Assembly: GCA_036514635.1 (NCBI GenBank) | Contig: DATBWU010000120.1 | Span: 1 to 61,544, forward strand | Source of the DNA: DASSFZ01 sp036514635 | GTDB taxonomy: Bacteria; Chloroflexota; Anaerolineae; Fen-1058 | Length of the DNA stretch: 61,544 nt | Reading direction: 5' to 3' | In this document: piece by piece, positions 54,233 to 61,544 of the stretch | Layout of the letters: every line of letters starts with the position of its first letter | How positions within the stretch are numbered: position 1 is the first letter of the stretch | Made by a program: the position numbers and the translations under genes | The notes under the pieces: model-generated | What the model saw: the letters and a program-made list of their open reading frames with translations, nothing else | What the model was told of the DNA's origin: nothing | The model's database searches: none

Positions 54233-54315
54233 GGAGCCTATCCGAAAACCTCGGAACGCGGACTTCAGTCCGCGCAGGCTAAAGCCTGCGATCCAGTTTT
54301 TGGATAGGTTCTTAG
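54233..54315. repeat. Dispersed inverted-repeat element, copy B
   Basis: GAGCCTATCCGAAAACCTCG...GTTTTTGGATAGGTTCTTAG. It holds a CGCGGAC stem with TTCA loop (54257-54274) and a GCAGGC stem with TAAA loop (54274-54289). The TTA at its right end is the sigma factor stop codon (TAA on the minus strand). Sister of copy A. Confidence 0.85.
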
Positions 54316-55520
54316 TCGCGCAGATAATCACGCAGCTTGCGCGAATGGGTGGGGTGTCGCAAGCGCGACAGCGCCTGTGCCTCGATCTGCCGCACGCGCT
54401 CGCGCGTGACGCCCAGCTTCTTGCCCACTTCCTCCAGCGTGTACGATTGCCCATCCAGCAAGCCGTAGCGCAGTTGCAGAATGCGCACCTCGCGCGGCGG
54501 CAGCGTCGACAGGATGTCCTGAATCTGCTTCTTCAGCAGGTTGTGCGTCACCACCTCCGCCGGCTGCACCGAGTCCTCGTCTTCGATGAAGTCTCCCAGC
54601 ACCGAGTCCTCGTCTTCGTCGGTGGGCGTCTCCAGCGAGATGGGCCGTCGGGCCACCTGGATCATCTGCTCGGCCTTCTTCACCGGAATCTCCAGTGCAT
54701 CCGCCAGTTCTTCCGGCGTAGGATCGCGGCCCAGCTCCTGCGTCAATTGATGACTGACGCGGATCAGTTTGTTGATCTGGTCACCCATGTGTACCGGCAC
54801 GCGGATCGTGCGTCCCTGGTCGGCAATGGCGCGGGTGACCGCCTGTCGAATCCACCACGTGGCATACGTGCTGAACTTGTGCCCGCGCCGATAGTCGAAC
54901 TTGCGCGCGGCGCGAATCAGGCCGATGTTGCCTTCCTGGATCAAGTCGAGAAACGGCACGCCACGCCCGATGTATTTCTTGGCGATGCTGATCACCAGGC
55001 GCGAGTTTGCCGTGATGAGATGTTCGCGGGCCGCCCGGCCGTCGCGGATATGCTCTTCCAGCTCGCGGCGCCTCTTCGGATCGATGCCGTTGGAGGCTAG
55101 GCGCTTGACAGCAGACATGCCGCGCTCGATGCGCTTTGCCAGCGCCACTTCCTCTGCAGCGGTCAGCAGCGGGATGTGCCCGATCTCTTTGAGGTATAGC
55201 CCGACAGTGTCGTCCGTCTCGATCGCCGCGATAGTGCCTTCGTCCAGCGCGTCGATCATTTCCTCTTCTTCGGGGCCTTCTTCTTCCGGCGCTTCGCCCA
55301 GCTCGATGCCGTTCTCGACCAGTGTGGCGATGACTTCCTCGAGCTGATCGATGTTGGTTTCGGCCTCCGGGAAGGTTTCCAGCACCTCATCGTACGTGAC
55401 GTAGCCGCGTTCGCGGCCAATAGTCAGCAGATGTTCTTCGGCTGCCGTGGTGAGGGGGTCTTCGATTACCGGTGCGACCGGCGCCACTACTTTCCTCGTT
55501 CGCGTTGCCACTTTCTCCAC
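54312..55520 (-). CDS. rpoD: Primary sigma factor RpoD/SigA
   Basis: A 402-aa sigma-70 family primary factor. Region 1.1-like N-terminus (LTTAAEEHLLTIGRERGYVTYDEVLETFPEAE), an acidic linker (residues 75-100), region 1.2 (DDTVGLYLKEIGHIPLLTAAEEVALAKRIE), region 2 (RLVISIAKKYIGRGVPFLDLIQEGNIGLIRAARKFDYRRGHKFSTYATWWIRQAVTRAI), region 3, and region 4 with YTLEEVGKKLGVTRERVRQIEAQALSRLRHP. It directs RNA polymerase to the TTGACA/TATAAT promoters seen across the window. The GTG at 55520 is the only plausible start; no good Shine-Dalgarno is visible. Confidence 0.95.
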   Translation of the reverse strand: MEKVATRTRKVVAPVAPVIEDPLTTAAEEHLLTIGRERGYVTYDEVLETFPEAETNIDQLEEVIATLVENGIELGEAPEEEGPEEEEMIDALDEGTIAAIETDDTVGLYLKEIGHIPLLTAAEEVALAKRIERGMSAVKRLASNGIDPKRRRELEEHIRDGRAAREHLITANSRLVISIAKKYIGRGVPFLDLIQEGNIGLIRAARKFDYRRGHKFSTYATWWIRQAVTRAIADQGRTIRVPVHMGDQINKLIRVSHQLTQELGRDPTPEELADALEIPVKKAEQMIQVARRPISLETPTDEDEDSVLGDFIEDEDSVQPAEVVTHNLLKKQIQDILSTLPPREVRILQLRYGLLDGQSYTLEEVGKKLGVTRERVRQIEAQALSRLRHPTHSRKLRDYLRD

Positions 55521-55621
55521 TCAATCGACAAACAAAGAGCACACGTGACGCTGGGAGCGCGCACATTGTGCTCTCGGAAGTCTCCCAAATACTGTTGGTG
55601 TGCTGTTAACCAACTATTAGC

Positions 55622-55651
55622 ATACTACAACAGGAGCACTTGCATTGTCAA
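55622..55651 (-). promoter_or_regulatory. Promoter of rpoD
   Basis: Minus strand TTGACA (55651-55646), 18-bp spacer, TAGTAT (55627-55622). Leader about 95 nt. Confidence 0.65.
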
Positions 55652-55724
55652 GCACAGAATGCGCGAAACGGCTTCTCCAGACTCGGTTTTGCCCGCTTAA
55701 CCTCTGCTAACTGCTCACAAACAA

Positions 55725-55890
55725 TAGCGTGCGCACCGCTCGGAGTTAAGGCTCCGGGAATAGAACATGGGTTCTCGATATGCCATTAGACCTCCCGCTC
55801 GGCGCCATCCCGTAAGGCCGGGTGCCGGGGGTGAGGTAAACCCAATTCGGCGGCATGCTCGTTGCGGTAGAACTGTATCGCACTTCCTCA
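55725..55890. ncRNA. Possible structured RNA in the rpoD-hppA gap
   Basis: This 300-bp stretch has no gene but nested complementarity. GTGCG (55729-55733) pairs with CGCAC (55879-55883) and ACCGC (55735-55739) with GCGGT (55864-55868). A CGGAG/CTCCG hairpin lies at 55741-55756, GGGTT/AACCC at 55769-55773/55839-55843, CCTC/GAGG just inside, and an apical CGGC..CCG/CGG..GCCG hairpin at 55799-55827. A single-stranded-bubble rod of this kind resembles 6S-type RNAs, but I find no conserved 6S, SRP, tmRNA or RNase P signature. The strand is uncertain. Confidence 0.3.
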
Positions 55891-55965
55891 ACAAATGGCA
55901 ACCCAGATAAGCCGCATTGGTTACGGCCCATTCGATGCGATTGCCCTGTTGAAGAAGCGTGTCAC

Positions 55966-56062
55966 TTGACTTGTATCACGGATGGATTACAATGCGACCG
56001 TTGCCTGTATGACCCATTGCGCTCGCAAGCCCACTCGTGCCCGTACCTACGGGCGTTTTTTT
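55966..56062 (+). promoter_or_regulatory. hppA promoter with leader terminator (possible attenuator)
   Basis: Promoter TTGACT (55966-55971), 16-bp spacer, TACAAT (55988-55993). About 40 nt into the transcript lies a GC-rich hairpin, GCCCGT/ACGGGC with a 4-nt loop (56039-56054), followed by a T7 tract (56056-56062). This is an intrinsic terminator between promoter and the hppA ATG at 56107. Confidence 0.6.
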
Positions 56063-56106
56063 CCGCGTTAGCATCCATTCGTTTATCCCACTTTTGGAGT
56101 GAAAGG

Positions 56107-58521
56107 ATGATCGGACTTCAGTTGACCTCTTTTGAGAGCGTGGCGATTTGGATCGTGCTCGGCATCGCCATTCTCGGCCTGTTGTACGCCATATTCCTGC
56201 GGAGCCAGATTCTGCGGGAAGACAAAGGGACGGAGAAGATGCAGCAGGTGTGGGGCGCTATTCGCGAGGGGGCGGATACCTATCTTCGACGCCAATTGCG
56301 CTCGATTCTGCCGCTGATTGCCGTTCTGACAGTGGCCTTGTTCCTCTCGGTGTACATTGTGCCGCCAACGCCTGAAGCGCGTGAATGGCACTGTACAGTG
56401 GTGCAGGGCGTCGATGCACAAAACGAGGAGGCCGTGAGAGCGTGTGTCGACAACCTGACGGCGGAGAATAGCCCTCAGTTGTATCAGCAGGTGCAATTGC
56501 TCATCGGGTTGGCACGCGCCGTGGCTTTCATGATGGGCGCTAGTTTCTCGTTGAGCGTGGGCCAGATCGGCATGCGGATGGCGGTGCAGGGCAATGTCCG
56601 CGTGGCCTCTGCCGCGCGCCGATCGTTCGGCGACGCGCTGCGCATCGCGTATCGCACCGGAACGATCACCGGTATGTTGACCGATGGGCTGGGCTTGCTT
56701 GGCGGCACGCTCATTTTCATCGCCATGGGTAAGGCCGCGCCGGATGCGCTGCTGGGCTTCGGCTTCGGCGGGACCTTGCTGGCGCTCTTCATGCGCGTGG
56801 GCGGCGGCATCTTCACGAAGGCGGCAGACGTTGGCGCCGACCTGGTGGGCAAGGTCGAAGCCGGCATTCCAGAAGATGATCCGCGCAACCCGGCGGTGGT
56901 CGCCGATCTGGTCGGTGACAACGTGGGCGATTGCGCCGGTATGGCCGCCGACATCTTCGAGTCGTACGAAGTCACTATCGTCTCGGGCTTGATCCTCGGT
57001 CTGGCGCTCACCGCAATCACGGGCAGTATCAACTGGATCATCTATCCTCTGTTGGTGCGCGGCATCGGTGTCGTGTCGTCGATCATCGGCACGTATTTGG
57101 TGCGCGGCGGACCAGGCAAGTCCGGCGACGCGATGCGGGCCATCTTCACCGGCTTCCTGTCCTCGGCGGCGATCTCGGTGGTGCTGTTCGGCGTGGTGGG
57201 CTTCTTCTACATGCAGAATGTGCCCGGCGGCTGGTGGCGGCCCTTCCTGGCGACGACCGTCGGCGTCGCGCTGGCAATCCTGATCGACCGCCTGACTGAG
57301 TACTTCACCAGCACGCACAACGCGCCGGTCAAGGGCATCAAGAAGGCGTCCGACACCGGCCCGGCAACCTTGATCCTATCCGGTATCTCGGTCGGCTACG
57401 AATCGTCGGTGTGGTCGATCATCGTCATCGCGGCGACGATCGTCGCGTCGATCCTGATCTTCGGCGGCGTCGATCCGAATCACCAAGTGGAGTACATCTT
57501 GTACGGTGTGGCGATGACCGGCATCGGCATGTTGACGCTGACCGGCAACAACGTCGCGATGGACTCCTACGGCCCCATCTCGGATAACGCGAATGGCATC
57601 GGCGAGATGGCGTGGTCGGGACTGGAAGATGCCGAGACGAAGCAGGCCCAGCGGATCATGGGCGATCTCGATGCGGTGGGCAACACCACTAAGGCGATCA
57701 CGAAAGGCGTGGCGATCGGCTCGGCCGTCATCGCCGCCGTCTCATTGTTTGGATCGTTCCTGGTGGATGTAAGCCGCGCGCAGGCGATGCTGAATGTCCC
57801 ACCGGCGCAACAAATCCAGGCGATCGGCATCCGGGTCGATGTCCCGCAGGTGTTCGTAGGGATGTTGATCGGCGGCGCGCTGCCGTGGCTGTTCTCCTCG
57901 TTCGCCATCCAGGCGGTGTCGCGCGCGGCGGCGCTGATCGTTCAGGAAGTGCGCCGCCAGTTCAAGATGGGCGTGTTGGAGGGCAAAGTGCCGCCGGACT
58001 ACCGGCAAGCCGTGTCGATCTCGACGACGGCGGCGCAAAAGGAACTGGTGCCGCTGGCGCTGCTGGGCGTGATCACGCCGATCATCGTCGGCCTGGTGTT
58101 GCGGGTCGAGGCGCTCGGCGGCTTCCTGGCGGGCATCATCCTGTCCGGGCAGCTGCTGGCGGTCTTCATGAACAACGCGGGGGGCGCGTGGGACAATGCC
58201 AAGAAGTTGATCGAGGACGAGCCGAAAGACCCCACTAAGAATACCGGCAAAGGCTCGGATCGACACAAGGCCAGCGTCGTCGGCGATACCGTCGGCGATC
58301 CAATGAAGGACACCGCCGGCCCTGCGCTCAATCCGATGATCAAAGTCGTCAATCTGGTGTCCGTGATCATCGCGCCGATCGTCGTGCAGGTGACAGACCT
58401 CGGCATCGGCGGATGGGCGACTGTGGCCGTGCTACTGCTGGCTCTCGTCTGGGCGATTCGCTCCTCGAAACGCGAAGCGCCGACTCCTGTAGCCGCTCAA
58501 CAGCCGGCGATCGGAAAGTAG
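56107..58521 (+). CDS. hppA: K+-independent membrane-bound H+-pyrophosphatase
   Basis: An 804-aa membrane pyrophosphatase with about 16 helices that couples PPi hydrolysis to proton pumping. Catalytic motifs are present: ADVGADLVGKVEAGIPEDDPRNPAVVADLVGDNVGDCAGMAADIFESY, DAVGNTTKAITKG, and the C-terminal SDRHKASVVGDTVGDPMKDTAGPALNPMIK. The K in GNTTKA (and T of ITKG) marks the K+-independent group, which pumps H+; K+-dependent enzymes have Ala there. Two loops are longer than usual (residues 85-115 after the second helix). The ATG at 56107 has GGAG seven bases upstream; the longer frame to 55855 crosses the promoter and is rejected. Confidence 0.95.
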   Translation: MIGLQLTSFESVAIWIVLGIAILGLLYAIFLRSQILREDKGTEKMQQVWGAIREGADTYLRRQLRSILPLIAVLTVALFLSVYIVPPTPEAREWHCTVVQGVDAQNEEAVRACVDNLTAENSPQLYQQVQLLIGLARAVAFMMGASFSLSVGQIGMRMAVQGNVRVASAARRSFGDALRIAYRTGTITGMLTDGLGLLGGTLIFIAMGKAAPDALLGFGFGGTLLALFMRVGGGIFTKAADVGADLVGKVEAGIPEDDPRNPAVVADLVGDNVGDCAGMAADIFESYEVTIVSGLILGLALTAITGSINWIIYPLLVRGIGVVSSIIGTYLVRGGPGKSGDAMRAIFTGFLSSAAISVVLFGVVGFFYMQNVPGGWWRPFLATTVGVALAILIDRLTEYFTSTHNAPVKGIKKASDTGPATLILSGISVGYESSVWSIIVIAATIVASILIFGGVDPNHQVEYILYGVAMTGIGMLTLTGNNVAMDSYGPISDNANGIGEMAWSGLEDAETKQAQRIMGDLDAVGNTTKAITKGVAIGSAVIAAVSLFGSFLVDVSRAQAMLNVPPAQQIQAIGIRVDVPQVFVGMLIGGALPWLFSSFAIQAVSRAAALIVQEVRRQFKMGVLEGKVPPDYRQAVSISTTAAQKELVPLALLGVITPIIVGLVLRVEALGGFLAGIILSGQLLAVFMNNAGGAWDNAKKLIEDEPKDPTKNTGKGSDRHKASVVGDTVGDPMKDTAGPALNPMIKVVNLVSVIIAPIVVQVTDLGIGGWATVAVLLLALVWAIRSSKREAPTPVAAQQPAIGK

Positions 58522-58532
58522 CCGGCAACGAA

Positions 58533-58569
58533 AACCACCCACCGCCGGTCGACCAGGGGTGGGTGGTTT
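58533..58569. terminator. Terminator between hppA and the convergent surface-protein gene
   Basis: An 11- to 12-bp stem AACCACCCACC / GGTGGGTGGTT with a 14-nt loop, then TTATTTG. It can serve both convergent genes. Confidence 0.75.
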
Positions 58570-58591
58570 ATTTGTGGCGAGGATGCATCGG

Positions 58592-61544
58592 TCACGGCCC
58601 GAATTGGGTCTCCAGACGTGAAGCCCGGCTGGGCGCGTCGAAATATAGGCGCAGACCGACTGCATTGCTGTGGCCGCTACACGCGCCGCCTACGCCGTCG
58701 GTTCCGATTCGGGTGAGCACGGTCAACGACAGCACATCGGTTGTGCCGTTGAAGTTCACGGGCGCGAAAGACCCAAACGCTACCGTAACCTCTTTAGCAC
58801 TGTTCGGATTGCGGGTCAGCCCCTCGATACAGTAGGTCTCGTCGGACGCAACCAGCGCGCCGTTCTTGCGCACTTCAGCCCGCACATCGAAGCGCGTGCC
58901 GATGTCGTCGCTGTTTTTCAACCCCAGCCACACATCCAGGTTCGTCAGGGTGGTCAGTGTCCGGCCGGTCAGCGAAGGATCGGCTGTCCAGACGCCGACC
59001 TGTTTCCAGGGGTTCCCGCCGTTACGACTGAGGCTGGGCGAATCCTTGAATTTGGGCGTTGTCGCGCTGGGGGCGATGCTATCCAAGAACAACGTTGGCG
59101 GGTTGCTGTTAGGGCCTGTGCCGTGCAGGTAGAAGTCGCGCGGTGCCGCAGGATTTGCTTCGGCGACGCTGACATCATCGATGTACCAGCCGGGCGCGCC
59201 GGACTGAGACTGGAAAGCGGCGAGTCGCAGTGAGCCCGTCCAGCCAAGCGGTGTGGCCGTGGGCACGACCGGCGTGAAGGTCGGCGGTGGGGTGAAGGTG
59301 GCCGGGGCGGGCGCGCCGCGCGGCTGCGCGCCGGGCACGAGCACTTTGTAGATGGGCCACTGCTGGTAAAGCATCTCACCTGCCGGGCTGGTAGGCCGAT
59401 ACAGAAAGTACGCGCCGCTGCTATCATAGGCCCAGCCCAGGAAGATCGTGTTCCAAACCCACTTGTAGGCGTGGGCAACCCGCTGATCGGTCACAGCGTC
59501 GAACATCGCCGCATAGGGCCCTCTGGCGAGTGAATCCTTCGGTCCGGGTGGGGTTGGATCGGGCGGGGCCGTTTTAATGTAATATCGACCATCGGGTGAA
59601 TAGGCCGGTATTCTCCAGCCGTATGAGAATAAGTCACGCGTGAGGATGGTGTGCGGCACATTCGCCAGTTTCGTTTCAACGGCATCAATCGGTCCCCGCG
59701 TGGACAAGACATAGGGATAAGCTGGATCGGTGGTCATCAAGTCGTAACCAGACGTCAGACACTCGATAGCGTAAATGTGTGGAGCGCCTGACAGTTCTCG
59801 CAATGAGTGGCTATCTTCATAGTAACCGTCAAGCCAGTGCAAACTCCAGCGCGCCATGTCCGAGACACGCAACATTTCGGTGAATGTGACGAGGTGCTCG
59901 TCGTCCAGCCAGCAGGCATTTCTGTACTTGTTGCCCAGATCGTACTGCAGGTTGCGCTCAAGATCGATGAGACGAGCCTGACCATTCCAGGCGCTCAGCC
60001 ACATCCAGCGCCCATCGGGTGAAACCTTTGCCAATAGGGTCTGCTCTTCGGCAGGTACGACAAGTTCCACCTGCCCTTTGACCACATCAAGCCGGTTGTA
60101 GTCATAGCCGGGACCTGGCCCCACCCGAACTGTGGCCCCGATCACAATCAGGTAGACCGACATGTAGCCACAGATCAACAAGAAGGCCACCACGCCGACA
60201 CGGAGCAAGCCTCCCAGCAAGCCCCGGCCACGTTGCCTCAAACTCACCCAGCCGACGAGTCCGAGCAACGCCAGGGATGAGAAGGCAGGCAGGCCAGGAT
60301 AGTCAGGCGTGCGGGATGGTTGGAGCGCATAGGTCAGTATCGTTGCGTCGGTGTTGCGCGCCGCCTCACCGCCCCCGACATCCCGCAGATAGAATGCCAT
60401 TGACACTCGATGGCCAACGTAGGCGCTCAAGTCCACCGTCACCGGCGTCCAGGCGGTCACGCTGTCGGTCTGGGTATATACTGGCGTCCAGCTCAGTTCA
60501 TCATCGGCCGAGACAACGACCAGGCCTGTGCTCCCAGCCGGTGCATCAAACTGATGCCAGAAGGTCAGTATCGGCGTGGTCGATCCGCTCAGGTCGAATT
60601 GGCCGATCAGTTTCAGCGCCGACTCCGGCGTGTCGCCGCGCCAACTGAACTGGCCACTGTGGCTGTTCACGGTCGTCGTGACAAAGCCGTTCAGCCCCAG
60701 CCACTTGGCTTCGGGCGACTCCATGTCGTCACTGAAAGGCAACGAGTGGATGACTGCCGGCAGCGCATTTCGCAACGCCACATCGTCTATTGCCCATTCG
60801 TTGTCGCCGGTGTCCCGGAAACGTAGCGATAGGCCGGTGTTTGCGTAAGCGCCTAAATCGACTGTTGCCTGTGTCCATGCCCCGTCCACATAGGGCAGCG
60901 TAGCGAAAACCTCCGTCCAGGTCTGGCCACCATCTGTTGACACCTCAACGGCACCTGCTGCGTTTGGAGTCAGGCGTTGCCAGAAAGTGAGTTGCGCGTG
61001 GGTGACGTTGGTCAGGGTGAATGTCCCAGCCAGCGTCAGCGTCGCATCCGGCGCTAAACTAAGCCAGGCATGTGTCGGGCTATGGGAATCGACCTCGCTC
61101 CAGGCCCAGCCATTTGCTTCCCAGTGCCGCCAGCCCTCGAAATCATCTTCGAAAGGCACACCAAAGACCGACCGTGGTTGAATACCCTCAACCCGGATGT
61201 CATCCACAAGCCAGCGATCGGTCGACGCGGCCGGCAACATGCGGAAACGCAAGCGGATGGGAGCCGAGCCGGGTTGAGTGAAGGGCGTCAAGTCGAGCGC
61301 GCGGCGTTCCCAGGTCAGGTCGCCGGTCATTTGCAGACCAATCGCCAGCCAGGTTCCCCCACCATTAGTGGACACTTCAACTCCGGCCAGTGCGCCGGGA
61401 GAGAGGGACTGGCGGCTGTTGAAGATCAGCCGCGCCTGACGAGCATTCGTCAAATAGAGCGGAACGGTCAGAGTGAGCGTGATCGGCCGGCCAGGCACAG
61501 GCGCGGTAGTTGCGTCGCTGGCCCAGGCTGGCGGGGCCGTGTCG
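58592..61544 (-). CDS. Large surface protein with jelly-roll repeats and a central membrane segment (partial)
   Basis: At least 983 residues; the frame is still open at the window edge, so the N-terminus is missing. The visible part starts with a jelly-roll domain ending about residue 120, then two more of about 125 residues each, with ADDFEGW/SDDMESPEAKWL, FWHQF or FWQRL, VEVSTDGGQTW and SLRFRDTGDNEWAIDDV motifs, as in immune-inhibitor-A-like and MAM-type domains. A membrane segment follows (RVGVVAFLLICGYMSVYLIVIGATV), then a WD40/beta-propeller-like section (SPDGRWMWLSAWNG, YSPDGRYYIK), a Pro/Thr linker (ATFTPPPTFTPVVPTATP) and a C-terminal beta domain. Base composition is lower in G+C than its neighbours, suggesting acquisition or recombination. 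Confidence 0.8.
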   Translation of the reverse strand, partial: DTAPPAWASDATTAPVPGRPITLTLTVPLYLTNARQARLIFNSRQSLSPGALAGVEVSTNGGGTWLAIGLQMTGDLTWERRALDLTPFTQPGSAPIRLRFRMLPAASTDRWLVDDIRVEGIQPRSVFGVPFEDDFEGWRHWEANGWAWSEVDSHSPTHAWLSLAPDATLTLAGTFTLTNVTHAQLTFWQRLTPNAAGAVEVSTDGGQTWTEVFATLPYVDGAWTQATVDLGAYANTGLSLRFRDTGDNEWAIDDVALRNALPAVIHSLPFSDDMESPEAKWLGLNGFVTTTVNSHSGQFSWRGDTPESALKLIGQFDLSGSTTPILTFWHQFDAPAGSTGLVVVSADDELSWTPVYTQTDSVTAWTPVTVDLSAYVGHRVSMAFYLRDVGGGEAARNTDATILTYALQPSRTPDYPGLPAFSSLALLGLVGWVSLRQRGRGLLGGLLRVGVVAFLLICGYMSVYLIVIGATVRVGPGPGYDYNRLDVVKGQVELVVPAEEQTLLAKVSPDGRWMWLSAWNGQARLIDLERNLQYDLGNKYRNACWLDDEHLVTFTEMLRVSDMARWSLHWLDGYYEDSHSLRELSGAPHIYAIECLTSGYDLMTTDPAYPYVLSTRGPIDAVETKLANVPHTILTRDLFSYGWRIPAYSPDGRYYIKTAPPDPTPPGPKDSLARGPYAAMFDAVTDQRVAHAYKWVWNTIFLGWAYDSSGAYFLYRPTSPAGEMLYQQWPIYKVLVPGAQPRGAPAPATFTPPPTFTPVVPTATPLGWTGSLRLAAFQSQSGAPGWYIDDVSVAEANPAAPRDFYLHGTGPNSNPPTLFLDSIAPSATTPKFKDSPSLSRNGGNPWKQVGVWTADPSLTGRTLTTLTNLDVWLGLKNSDDIGTRFDVRAEVRKNGALVASDETYCIEGLTRNPNSAKEVTVAFGSFAPVNFNGTTDVLSLTVLTRIGTDGVGGACSGHSNAVGLRLYFDAPSRASRLETQFGP

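Noticed and set aside
54312..54315. Idea that copy B disrupted the end of rpoD
   Set aside because: The sigma factor ends with the normal region 4 sequence (RLRHPTHSRKLRDYLRD), so the element boundary falls exactly after a complete protein.
55855..56106. N-terminal extension of hppA from the ATG-less upstream frame
   Set aside because: The frame crosses a promoter and a terminator, and the extension is Cys/His-rich without family match; the ATG at 56107 has a proper ribosome binding site.

Overview
This is a GC-rich (about 60%) stretch of bacterial chromosome, most likely from a member of the Chloroflexota (Anaerolineae-like) and probably an environmental genome. The basis is the combined gene content: a caa3-type cytochrome oxidase cluster with a heme A synthase/heme O synthase fusion, lipoproteins and cell-surface proteins with Pro/Thr linkers, an LppX-like lipoprotein, DUF4058 and Uma2 genes, an EF-G2-type GTPase, and a K+-independent membrane pyrophosphatase. 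This placement is inference; no rRNA or tRNA gene is visible. Most genes have Shine-Dalgarno sites, and many have clear promoters of the type TTGAC(A/G)-N16-18-TA(G/T/C)AAT.

Layout. 1-5.6 kb: two-gene minus-strand operon (jelly-roll-like protein plus Asp-box propeller), PHP phosphoesterase, patatin, DUF362 protein. 5.9-13.3 kb: double-XRE regulator with a TPR protein, EF-G-like GTPase, lipoprotein, B12-type radical SAM protein with a 68-aa companion, DUF2203, and an ErpA-type Fe-S carrier. 13.3-20.6 kb: SufR-like regulator divergent from an aldehyde dehydrogenase, then iscX-nuoB-nuoCD-nuoI and mrp. 20.6-28.9 kb: DUF4058, Uma2, glcF-ricT-glcD, PIG-L deacetylase, M20 amidohydrolase, S51-type peptidase. 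29-38.5 kb: a membrane-anchored cupredoxin fusion, cytochrome b5 and a split cytochrome oxidase cluster (ctaC-ctaD-ctaAB on plus, subunits III and IV on minus). 38.7-44.5 kb: ParA plus a membrane partner carrying a ParB-like N-terminal motif, murA and gyrB. 44.6-54 kb: two MFS proteins, TPR protein, a 52-aa basic protein gene, ABC exporter, thioredoxin-TPR, ferredoxin plus geranylgeranyl-reductase-like flavoprotein. 54.3-61.5 kb: primary sigma factor, a possible structured RNA, hppA, and the C-terminal part of a large surface protein that runs off the window.

Two functional themes recur. One is aerobic energy conversion (complex I fragment, caa3 oxidase, cupredoxin, cytochrome b5, H+-pyrophosphatase). 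The other is Fe-S biogenesis and Fe-S proteins (ErpA, SufR-like, IscX, Mrp, RicT, NuoB/I, GlcF, ferredoxin). The erpA-like and sufR-like genes have near-identical promoter cores, suggesting co-regulation.

The most unusual feature is the intergenic DNA. Nearly every gap carries an inverted repeat. These appear to be modular: outer terminal inverted repeats (consensus near CTTAGAGCCTRTCYGAAAA) enclose interchangeable inner palindromes, and many small hairpins have different stems but the same TTCA/TGAA tetraloop. Several copies begin or end on a stop codon, one fills the 5' leader of the EF-G-like gene, one (with 8-bp flanking direct repeats) looks like a transposed element, and two repeat-like pieces sit in frame inside glcF.
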